DNA from: Bacteroidota bacterium | GTDB taxonomy: Bacteria > Bacteroidota > Bacteroidia > NORP154 | Direction: 5' to 3' | Assembly (NCBI GenBank): GCA_002401055.1 | Contig: NVRZ01000096.1 | Coordinates: forward strand, 1 to 10,277 | DNA: 10,277 nt | Shown here: piece after piece, positions 1 through 6,842 of the stretch | Layout of the letters: the number at the start of each line of letters is the position of its first letter | Position numbering within the stretch: position 1 is the stretch's first letter | Translations under genes and position numbers: made by a program | The notes under the pieces: generated by a model | Seen by the model: the letters and a program-made list of their open reading frames with translations, nothing else | Told to the model about the DNA's origin: nothing | The model's database searches: none

Positions 1-721
1 TAAACCCACCTATTACCGCTCCCTTGCTGTAGTCGTGTTGGGCGGATTGGAATGGTGTTAATTCCGACAATAAAGGGTGCACACCAGGACAATGATAGCA
101 TTCCTGGTAGTTTTGCAATATGAGCTTCCAATTGCAGTCGAGCTTGTATTCGATATGATGTGCAATTCGCAATTCGCTCATTCTCCAGTCCTTAAATTTG
201 CCTACAAGGGCTTCCATTTGAACTTCAAAAGGCTCAGGATTTTCTGCAAGAGAGATAAAGACAAAACCCTCCCAAATGTGCACATGGCATTCATGGAGTG
301 AGCAGTCTTCCTTATTGAAGCCATCCTCCTTTGTCATCAATGGCGCCCCAATTAACTTTCCATCCAATCCATAGGTCCACCCATGATATGGGCACTGAAT
401 GTTTTTTGATTTGAAGTTGCCTTTCTTTTCTGTGCAGAGTTGGGTTCCTCTATGCCGACACACGTTAAAATGCCCTTTAACCTTCTTCTCTTTGTCTCTT
501 ACCAGTATAATGCTCTCATCTTCAACTTCTATAAGCTTATAATCTCCCACGCCAGGAAGTTCTTCTTCACGACATGCATATATCCAGAACTTGTAGAATA
601 TCTTATCTACTTCTTCCTGATAGATACTTTCATCATGATAATACTTACCCGGCAGGGTTCTTTCACCGTGTGTGATTGGGTAATCTTTACCACGCTTTTG
701 AAAATTATTGTCGTTGCTCAT
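1..721 (-). CDS. Rieske non-heme iron oxygenase, large (alpha) subunit, N-terminal 240 residues; runs off the left edge
   Basis: The reading frame opens at ATG 721-719 and stays open to base 1, so the 3' part is missing. Seen: a Rieske [2Fe-2S] site with C88-x-H90 and C110-x2-H113 (CPYHGW), then NWK at 197-199 and the start of the mononuclear iron site, E207-x2-H210-x4-H215 in the context NYQECYHCPGVHP. The third iron ligand, an acidic residue, would lie outside the window. Family knowledge: these enzymes take electrons from a separate reductase, pass them from the Rieske cluster through a bridging acid to the iron of the next subunit, and use O2 to hydroxylate or demethylate small molecules in the cytoplasm. 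The bridging residue here is glutamate rather than the usual aspartate, as in carnitine monooxygenase CntA and glycine-betaine or stachydrine demethylases, so a quaternary ammonium substrate is likely but inferred. No reductase gene is visible. The start is supported by a promoter 30 bp upstream and by the normal N-terminal length before the Rieske domain. Confidence 0.93.
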   Translation of the reverse strand, partial: MSNDNNFQKRGKDYPITHGERTLPGKYYHDESIYQEEVDKIFYKFWIYACREEELPGVGDYKLIEVEDESIILVRDKEKKVKGHFNVCRHRGTQLCTEKKGNFKSKNIQCPYHGWTYGLDGKLIGAPLMTKEDGFNKEDCSLHECHVHIWEGFVFISLAENPEPFEVQMEALVGKFKDWRMSELRIAHHIEYKLDCNWKLILQNYQECYHCPGVHPLLSELTPFQSAQHDYSKGAVIGGF

Positions 722-750
722 TACAGAATATCCGATAATATGGACTGAAT

Positions 751-779
751 CAAATTTAGTAATTTAACTGGTGAACAAA
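751..779 (-). promoter_or_regulatory. Predicted Bacteroidota-type promoter for the Rieske oxygenase gene
   Basis: Read on the minus strand, the divergent spacer holds TTTG (779-776), a 17-nt gap, and TAAATTTG (758-751). This matches the Bacteroidota housekeeping consensus (TTG, 17-23 nt, TAnnTTTG). It would start transcription near 745, giving a leader of about 25 nt before the ATG at 721. No equally good promoter is seen for the opposite gene, which starts at 801 and must share this 79-bp spacer. Confidence 0.6.
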
Positions 780-800
780 TTCATCTGATAAAATAGTAGC

Positions 801-1682
801 ATGTTATTACGGTTACCTTTTGCCCTGTTGATTACACTTCTGATACTTTCCTCTTTGTGTGGCAATGCTCAAAGTGACAGGATCTTGTTCGTTGGCTGTA
901 AAAATAAAGTATGTGACATTTATGTAATAAAATCAGATGGCTCTGGTGAGCAGCAGCTAACTGATGAGGGCACTATAGGCCCTTATTTATCCGTGCACAA
1001 AGACAAGATCGTCTATTATAAATGCAATAAAGGCTCTTGCAGCATCTATCTAATGAATCTTGATGGGAGTGAGGATATGAAGTTAGCTGATGGGTACAGC
1101 GCACAGCTGTCGTACAATGGAAAGCGGGTGGTGTATATGGATGGAAATGGCATCTGTGTAATCAATACAGACGGGACAAAGTTCAATCGAATTATTTCTG
1201 ACGATGCGGATGGTAACTGGTATTGTAAACATCCAACCTGGAGTCCAGATGGAGAACGCATTGCTTTTACCAAAAATTTCAAAGACAAAGTTGGTGCTGA
1301 TGGGCGGCCTGTAGCTCTTATAACTATTTTGGATGTAAACTCAACAAAGGTAATTAGAGAATTTGATCCCAATTGCAACTGCCGCCCTGCTGTATGGTCT
1401 CCTGATAGCTCCATGTTAGGTTGTTCAGCTCTATGGATTGAGGATGAAAAATTCAAAGCAGGTATAAGACTTATTTCCCTGAATGACCTCTCCTATCAAA
1501 CTATAATCGAAGGTGGCCATCCGGAAATGTTTGGATTTTCACCGGATGGAATTAATATAGTGTTCTCAATGTACGCTGACGAAAGTGAAGAACTGCACAT
1601 TATGAGCGCCGATGGCTCTGAAGTAAAGAGAATTACTTTCAATAAGCGCCGAGATTTCTCTCCGCAATGGGTTGAGAGGTAA
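801..1682 (+). CDS. Exported PD40/TolB-like beta-propeller protein
   Basis: This is a 293-residue protein with a signal peptide at residues 1-23 (hydrophobic core 7-19, likely cut after GNA). The rest is WD40-like PD40 blades. Typical blade signatures are IKSDGSGEQQLT (43-54), MNLDGSEDMKLA (85-96), WSPDGERIAF (147-156), VWSPDSS (198-204), FSPDGINIVFS (246-256) and MSADGSEVKRIT (268-279), suggesting about six blades. The N-terminal domain of true TolB is absent, so this is the propeller alone, probably periplasmic or surface exposed and binding a partner; the exact role is unknown. It is unusually cysteine rich for a small propeller: C33-x4-C38 and C75-x4-C80 sit at the same place in two successive blades, with further cysteines at 118, 142, 192, 194 and 208. 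The ATG at 801 gives a clean signal peptide. A lipoprotein is unlikely because the residue before C20 is Leu. The gene stands alone and converges on the minus-strand block. Confidence 0.85.
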   Translation: MLLRLPFALLITLLILSSLCGNAQSDRILFVGCKNKVCDIYVIKSDGSGEQQLTDEGTIGPYLSVHKDKIVYYKCNKGSCSIYLMNLDGSEDMKLADGYSAQLSYNGKRVVYMDGNGICVINTDGTKFNRIISDDADGNWYCKHPTWSPDGERIAFTKNFKDKVGADGRPVALITILDVNSTKVIREFDPNCNCRPAVWSPDSSMLGCSALWIEDEKFKAGIRLISLNDLSYQTIIEGGHPEMFGFSPDGINIVFSMYADESEELHIMSADGSEVKRITFNKRRDFSPQWVER

Positions 1683-1710
1683 ATTGAATTTTGTAATGTG
1701 CTAGGTACGG

Positions 1711-1756
1711 GGGATTGCGTCGTTATCCGCTCGAAAGCGGATGCCTCGCAATGACG
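1711..1756. repeat. Palindromic intergenic repeat (CGTCATTGCGAGG type) between convergent genes; possible bidirectional terminator
   Basis: Read on the minus strand the element begins CGTCATTGCGAGGC and ends CGACGCAATCCCC. An outer stem pairs 1714-1719 with 1747-1752 (ATTGCG/CGCAAT). A perfect inner stem of seven pairs joins 1725-1731 to 1736-1742 (ATCCGCT/AGCGGAT) around a four-base loop, which is TTCG on the minus strand, a very stable tetraloop. The outer motif is a widespread dispersed palindrome of bacterial intergenic regions; that recognition comes from memory, and only one copy is visible here. It lies 29 nt after the PD40 stop and starts 2 nt after the minus-strand stop at 1759, so it could end or stabilise both transcripts. 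There is no clear T-run, so intrinsic termination is not assured. Confidence 0.7.
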
Positions 1757-1758
1757 TA

Positions 1759-3921
1759 TTAAAAGGAGAGAATTACAAACTCGGTACGACGGTTTTGCGC
1801 CCGTCCATTTTCGCCTGTATTGGGCACCAAGGGCCTTGACTCACCAAATCCCTTATAGGTAAGCCTTGCAGGGTCAACTTTACTCAACATCAAATAACTC
1901 CTGACCGATTTCGCTCTTCCCTGCGAAAGCTTTAGATTGTCCTTATCAGAGCCAACATCATCTGTATGTCCGTGAATTGCTACTCTCATATCTGGGTAAT
2001 CCTGTAAATATTTCGCAAAGCCATCAAGTACCATCATAGATTCCATAGTAAGTACGCTTGAAGAATTTGTTGCGAAGGTAATACGCTCAAGTTTATAGGG
2101 CTCTCCAAGACTTACCTCGATCAGTTCAACATCCATCAATTTTGCGGGCTTTTGACCGGTAACATTCTTATTTACGTCTTCTGCTTTAATAAATTGAGAG
2201 TTGAAAGCAAAGTTCTCCTTGGTGACCGTCATAATGAATTCGTCCTGATCATCCTCTATTGTTACAACGGCAGCGTACACTCCGGAAACCGAATCTACTT
2301 CAACCTGTGTAATTTCCTTTGTTTGAACGTTCACTACATCCATCTTAGCGCCAACAATTTTTTCTCCATTCTCATCTTTCAAAGAGCCTTTTAGAAAAAG
2401 CACCTTTTCGGGACGTGCGCGTTCATATAAAGGAAATGTGTACAAATCCCAGCCACCTTTACTTCTAAACATTTTGGAACTATTGTTTGAAGAGAAATAC
2501 CCTGTCTGTCCGTCGGTACTTGTAAAGAAGCCGAGATCGTCGTCTTCAGAGTTGATTGGGAAGCCAATATTTTCAGGTTTTTGCCATTTGAATACCCGCT
2601 TCCCTGTACTGTCTTTTTTCTCTTGCCTGTATTTAGAATAGTATATGTCATAACCCCCTACTCCTTTACGACCATCTGATGAAAAATAAAGTGTTTTTTT
2701 ATCCGGATGAATAAAAGGAGATTTCTCATTTCCAGTTGTGTTGATGTTCCATCCCAAATTGATTGGCTTTCCCCAATGTCCTGAAGTATCTTTTTCTGAT
2801 TTATAAATATCCAAGCCTCCAATTCCCCCTTTTCTATTACTTGTAAAGTACAAGGTTTGGCCATCAGATGAAATAGATGGTTGGGATTCCCAGCTGTTCA
2901 TGCTATTCACAACCTCTCCGATTGAGCGCACATTCGTCCACATATATGCTGATCCACTTTTTCTTATTTCCGCCAACTCAAATTTTAATTCAGCATCGGT
3001 CATATTTAGTGCTCCTTTCATAAAAGCCATGTCTAACAATGAAGACTCATCAATATAAACATAGTCGGCGGTGAATATATCGCAATTGTTATAGCCGTTC
3101 ATCAGAGATTTACATATTGTAAAGTACATATGCATGTTGTTTATGGTGAGAGAGGCTCCACCCTCATTACTTCCTCTGTTAAACGGAGCTGGCATATCCT
3201 TTCCTTCATCAAATATCTTTTCACCCATCTTACTGAAGGTGAACACTTCTACCGTTTTAGCAAACATATCATCCCTAGACTTTCGCTGAAATTTGCGTGT
3301 AAAATATGCTATTGTATTGTCGGCCGATATGAAAGGCAGGTATTCGTCCTTTTGTGTGCAAATACCCGGAACATTTATAGGATTAAAAGGAACAGGATGC
3401 TCGTACAATTTGGCATAAAAGGTCGCTTCCTTAATTATTTTCTCGGCAGCGTCATAATGGCGATCTGCCTTGATATCATCTGGATGTTTGATGAATTCTT
3501 TGAGCTCCTTTACCGCCTTGCTGTATTCCTCGGACCCATAATATATTCTGCCCAAATAAAAATGAACATATATATTGTACTCTGGACATACATCCAGCAC
3601 TTTGAGCAGATACTTTTTGGCAGCAAGATAATTTTCGCGTCCCATTGCCAACCTGGCCATCTTATAATTTGCATCTAAATATTCAGGGTCCAGAACCAAA
3701 GCCTCTTTAATAAACCCGTAGGCCTCATCAGGTTCCTTTCTAATAATCTTAAGAGCCTTTTCAAATAATTTAATGGCTTTAGAATTGTCTGGTGGATCGC
3801 AAATTTCTTCCTCTTCTTCGTCTGCGTATTCCTGAGCGTATAACAATTGCGCCGAAAAAACGATTAGAAAAAACAGGAAGAAAGATAAAATTGAAAGGAA
3901 TCGGTGTCTTCTGAAATGCAA
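1759..3921 (-). CDS. PorE-like TPR / PD40 propeller / CRD / OmpA_C outer-membrane-associated protein
   Basis: Numbered from TTG 3921, the protein is 720 residues. A signal peptide (basic HFRRHR, hydrophobic 9-28, cut after LLYA) leads into an acidic EEEEE stretch. TPR-like helices span about 45-170. A PD40 propeller follows at 185-500, with YFTSNRKGGIGGLDIY near 358 and YFSSDGRKGVGGYDIY near 412. Then come a carboxypeptidase regulatory-like domain (507-580) and an OmpA_C peptidoglycan-binding domain (about 610-720) with HGHTDDVGS, NLKLSQGRA and NRRTEF. This domain order is that of PorE, which ties the type IX secretion machinery to peptidoglycan in Porphyromonas. Bacteroidota carry several paralogues, so PorE itself is not proven. 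No ATG or GTG precedes the signal peptide. TTG 3969 would overlap the upstream AsmA gene by 38 bp and add 16 residues. TTG 3921 lies 10 nt after that gene's stop and gives a normal n-region, so I prefer it. The gene is probably co-transcribed with the AsmA gene. Confidence 0.88.
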   Translation of the reverse strand: MHFRRHRFLSILSFFLFFLIVFSAQLLYAQEYADEEEEEICDPPDNSKAIKLFEKALKIIRKEPDEAYGFIKEALVLDPEYLDANYKMARLAMGRENYLAAKKYLLKVLDVCPEYNIYVHFYLGRIYYGSEEYSKAVKELKEFIKHPDDIKADRHYDAAEKIIKEATFYAKLYEHPVPFNPINVPGICTQKDEYLPFISADNTIAYFTRKFQRKSRDDMFAKTVEVFTFSKMGEKIFDEGKDMPAPFNRGSNEGGASLTINNMHMYFTICKSLMNGYNNCDIFTADYVYIDESSLLDMAFMKGALNMTDAELKFELAEIRKSGSAYMWTNVRSIGEVVNSMNSWESQPSISSDGQTLYFTSNRKGGIGGLDIYKSEKDTSGHWGKPINLGWNINTTGNEKSPFIHPDKKTLYFSSDGRKGVGGYDIYYSKYRQEKKDSTGKRVFKWQKPENIGFPINSEDDDLGFFTSTDGQTGYFSSNNSSKMFRSKGGWDLYTFPLYERARPEKVLFLKGSLKDENGEKIVGAKMDVVNVQTKEITQVEVDSVSGVYAAVVTIEDDQDEFIMTVTKENFAFNSQFIKAEDVNKNVTGQKPAKLMDVELIEVSLGEPYKLERITFATNSSSVLTMESMMVLDGFAKYLQDYPDMRVAIHGHTDDVGSDKDNLKLSQGRAKSVRSYLMLSKVDPARLTYKGFGESRPLVPNTGENGRAQNRRTEFVILSF

Positions 3922-3931
3922 TTTTACGCCG

Positions 3932-6775
3932 TTATTTTTTCTTGCTCGCGTTAATTTTTGCCTTATCAACTATGGCCTTCGCTTGCTTGTCCGCTTGTTT
4001 TAGGATCTTATCAACTTGCTTATCCGTTTCCTTTCTGATCACATCAGCGGCTACTTTTGCCGCGACCTTCTGAAATGGATTCGATGCCGCATTTTCTGTT
4101 TCATTGGCATTGGCATAACCTTCTTTCTTAGTTATTCCTGCAAGTACAGCAGCTTCTTTAATCAATTTAGCCGCTTCACGCTCAGCATCCTTTATCAGTT
4201 TCTCCGCTGCTGCTTTGGCTTCTTTCTCAGCTTGTTCCTTTGCCTTGTCTATTTCTTCGTTCACCATTTCCTTTACCTCTTCTACAGCTTCGTCGATTTT
4301 TTCTGCAACTTGCTCCTTTACAGACTTATCTCCGCCAAGAGCATTCAATTTACCTAATGAAACTTTCGGGTCAGAACAAGTTCCAGTTATTTTAACCTGC
4401 ACCTCTATATTATCCGGCATCTCAAATTTTGCGCCACTTGAATTTGCCATAGAGACCAAGTCACCTACAAAGGCGTTGACATCGCTTCCCAATTCACTGG
4501 TTGGAACTTTCATATCCATCGTATAATCCAATGTTTCGTCAAATCCATTAGAACCATAAATTGTAGCGGTGGATTGCTCAACTTTTACTTCAAAAGGGTC
4601 AACGTAAAGCCTTCCGTCTCTAAATTCATAACTGGCGTTAACATCTTCAATCTTCAAGCTCTTGTATTTGTCATTGTTGAGCAAGTCAGCGAGTTTATCA
4701 ATGGTCTCAGACCCTTCAATTCTCACTTCATCTGTAGTAAAGGTTCCACCACCAGTTAAAGTATTCATATCTGGCTCCATCTGCTCATCCAAAACAGCAA
4801 CAAATTTTAAGTTGGTTGAGAATTTACCAATACAATTCTCAGTGATAGGTGCAAGCTTTTTTACGGTATTGAACGTTTCGAAAGTCAGTGGAATATCAAA
4901 ATCCTCCACTCCTAAATCAAAATCAACCGTTGGGCTTTTCGGATTTGTTGTCTCATAGGTTCCGTTAACGGTTACCATTCCTTTCAACATTGATATCTGA
5001 AGGTCCTTCATCGTCACAGCCTCATCTTTTATGATCAACAATCCATTCACATCAGTCATTGTCATATTATCATATAGAATCTTGTCAAACCTGGACGAAA
5101 GCTGAAAATCAACAGTACCTGGTACTTCGAAGACTGTCATTGGAATAGAATCCCCTTCCTCCGCTGACTCTACAGCTTCTGCTTCCTCTTCCGTCATAAA
5201 CTCATTGGCATCTAGCAGTGTCGAACTCAAATTATAAGAACCCATGATAACGGCAGAGTCAGTCAACGCGTAGGCAATGAAGTTCTCTATCTTGCCGTCC
5301 ATGTGGAAATCACTTTTACCTACGGTAACATCGAATTTGACGAGATCTACGTATTGCGGAGAAAATTCGAGGTTCAAAGTTTCAATTATCGCCCCCTGAG
5401 GTAAATCTGCGCTTTTATATTTCATATTGGTGATATTGAGATTACCCAATGCATTGAATTCCTCATAGCGCTCTTCTTCAATTGTAGACAACCTTCCATT
5501 GATCACAATGTTCATGTCAATGAGCCCACTGAGTTCTTCACCTTCCTCTTGTGGAATTACATCCTTGAGCTTATCCAAATCTATTTTGCCCTCAAGCCCA
5601 CAATCTATCTGAGGATCTGAGATCGGTGTCTTCAGTACTAGGTGCATGTCAATAGGATTGCCCGCAAGCTCTAAATGAAACTTAGACACATCAATAACCG
5701 TGTTATCCTCGCTACCACCAGGGTTATTCACATCCACTTTAATATTAATGTTCTCCACAGATTTCGGCAAATCCGGGTATTGAAATCTAGCATCGTCAAT
5801 TTTCAAAGTCAGTCCGAAGGCAGGCAAAGAAGGATCTGAATAGGTTCCCTTTGCATATCCATCAAGCGCCAACTTACCAGAGGTCTTTACACTTTCAAAG
5901 TCTTTAGCATACACGGCTGGAATCAGAGACAGAATATTTTTAAATTCAGTTTGCTTTGCTCCGAATGTAATATCAAGATCTATGTCATCTCCAGGCATCG
6001 ATACCCATCCATCCCAACCTAAAACAAGCTGATTGATTCTAAATTCATTTTCCTTAAAAGTATATTTCGCATTGGCCAGGTCGGCGTCCAGCTCAACAAC
6101 CAACTCTAACTCTGCTTTATTCAAGTATTTAATGTTATCCATTTCTACGGTGAGCTCGCCAATGGTTGTTGCTATGAGAATAGCCGTAAAATCCTCTGTA
6201 AAATCTCCTTGCAAGACAAGGTTGAAATCAACAACCTTAGCATACATGCCACCTTGTTGATCATCATACACAATATTCGTATTGGCAATGCTGAAATTCT
6301 TGAGTGATAGCTTGAAAGCCGTTGCAGACGTATCCTTGGGCTCTTCGACCTCTTCCACTTCCACGTCTTCGGAAGAATCTTTGGCAATATCATAGTTGGC
6401 AGTACCATCCTTTAACACAATCGCATTTAGTACCAGCTCATCTATCGCAATTGTTTTGATTGAGATTTGTTCTCCACCAATCACACTCATCACATCAACG
6501 GTAAGTAGTAAATCGCCAATATAGATGAGCGTATCTCCCTGAAAAGTGTCAATACCGATAACAGAAACATCACTAATTGCAAATGAAAAATCAGGAAAGC
6601 TACTCAGGAGAGAAAGGTCAAAGTCGCCAAAATCTATTTGCGCATTTACATTGTTATTGGCTTCTTGTTTTACCAGCTGGATTATGTCATCCTTGAAAAT
6701 TATCGGCAATACAACTATAGAGGCGATAAGTAGGACCACGAGGATTCCGATTATTGCTATTATCTTTTTAATCAT
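3932..6775 (-). CDS. AsmA-family envelope protein with long charged C-terminal helical tail
   Basis: This is a 947-residue protein with an N-terminal membrane anchor (4-27, after MIKK). A long beta-rich body follows, typical of AsmA/YhdP-like proteins: repeated short strands such as FSIANTNIVYDD and TGTCSDPKVSLGKL, with GGGTFTTDEVRIEG in the AsmA C-terminal-like region near 690-790. Family knowledge: AsmA proteins sit in the inner membrane and extend into the periplasm, and are thought to help move phospholipid to the outer membrane or assist its assembly. Two acidic low-complexity linkers occur at about 133-147 (EDVEVEEVEEP) and 525-545. Residues 815-947 form a Lys/Ala/Glu-rich predicted coiled coil, broken near 886-905, which recurs in Bacteroidota AsmA homologues. 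ATG 6775 is chosen because it gives the anchor at the extreme N-terminus; the leader AACAAGAA is A-rich without a strong Shine-Dalgarno. The next gene starts at or before this gene's stop, implying coupled translation. Confidence 0.87.
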   Translation of the reverse strand: MIKKIIAIIGILVVLLIASIVVLPIIFKDDIIQLVKQEANNNVNAQIDFGDFDLSLLSSFPDFSFAISDVSVIGIDTFQGDTLIYIGDLLLTVDVMSVIGGEQISIKTIAIDELVLNAIVLKDGTANYDIAKDSSEDVEVEEVEEPKDTSATAFKLSLKNFSIANTNIVYDDQQGGMYAKVVDFNLVLQGDFTEDFTAILIATTIGELTVEMDNIKYLNKAELELVVELDADLANAKYTFKENEFRINQLVLGWDGWVSMPGDDIDLDITFGAKQTEFKNILSLIPAVYAKDFESVKTSGKLALDGYAKGTYSDPSLPAFGLTLKIDDARFQYPDLPKSVENINIKVDVNNPGGSEDNTVIDVSKFHLELAGNPIDMHLVLKTPISDPQIDCGLEGKIDLDKLKDVIPQEEGEELSGLIDMNIVINGRLSTIEEERYEEFNALGNLNITNMKYKSADLPQGAIIETLNLEFSPQYVDLVKFDVTVGKSDFHMDGKIENFIAYALTDSAVIMGSYNLSSTLLDANEFMTEEEAEAVESAEEGDSIPMTVFEVPGTVDFQLSSRFDKILYDNMTMTDVNGLLIIKDEAVTMKDLQISMLKGMVTVNGTYETTNPKSPTVDFDLGVEDFDIPLTFETFNTVKKLAPITENCIGKFSTNLKFVAVLDEQMEPDMNTLTGGGTFTTDEVRIEGSETIDKLADLLNNDKYKSLKIEDVNASYEFRDGRLYVDPFEVKVEQSTATIYGSNGFDETLDYTMDMKVPTSELGSDVNAFVGDLVSMANSSGAKFEMPDNIEVQVKITGTCSDPKVSLGKLNALGGDKSVKEQVAEKIDEAVEEVKEMVNEEIDKAKEQAEKEAKAAAEKLIKDAEREAAKLIKEAAVLAGITKKEGYANANETENAASNPFQKVAAKVAADVIRKETDKQVDKILKQADKQAKAIVDKAKINASKKK

Positions 6776-6801
6776 TTCTTGTTTCTGTTTGATGGAATGA
6801 A

Positions 6802-6827
6802 AGAGCTATACAAATATAGATAGCTCT
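6802..6827. promoter_or_regulatory. Perfect 8-bp inverted repeat with a TAnnTTTG-like element in its loop, upstream of the AsmA gene
   Basis: AGAGCTAT (6802-6809) is the exact reverse complement of ATAGCTCT (6820-6827), with a 10-nt centre. On the minus strand the centre holds TATATTTG (6818-6811), which fits the Bacteroidota -7 consensus and lies 35 nt before the AsmA start codon. No -33 TTG sits 17-23 nt further up (the nearest is only 12 nt away), so the promoter is incomplete. A second pairing, CTATA (6806-6810) with TATAG (6815-6819), excludes the first. It could be an operator over a weak promoter or an RNA hairpin between two operon genes. There is no T-run, so it is not a standard terminator. 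Confidence 0.4.
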
Positions 6828-6842
6828 AGTCAAAAATTATAC

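Noticed and set aside
77..748. Plus-strand open frames at 77-301 and 440-748
   Set aside because: They lie opposite the Rieske oxygenase, whose minus-strand frame carries all the expected motifs; their translations show no family features.
858..860. C20 of the PD40 protein as a lipoprotein cysteine
   Set aside because: The preceding residue is Leu instead of Gly, Ala or Ser, and a standard cleavage site (GNA then Q) follows immediately.
1046..1456. A 136-codon minus-strand open frame
   Set aside because: It is antisense to the PD40 gene, whose plus-strand frame has a signal peptide and blade motifs.
3130..3678. A 182-codon plus-strand open frame
   Set aside because: It is antisense to the TPR and propeller part of the PorE-like gene, has no recognisable domain and no leader; a shadow.
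4016..4526. Plus-strand frames rich in Phe/Ser/Leu, superficially membrane-like
   Set aside because: They are the complement of the Lys/Ala/Glu-rich AsmA tail, which produces hydrophobic-looking antisense translations.
6811..6834. A complete promoter for the AsmA gene
   Set aside because: TATATTTG fits the -7 box, but the nearest TTG is only 12 nt upstream, too close for the known 17-23 nt spacing; kept only as a partial match.
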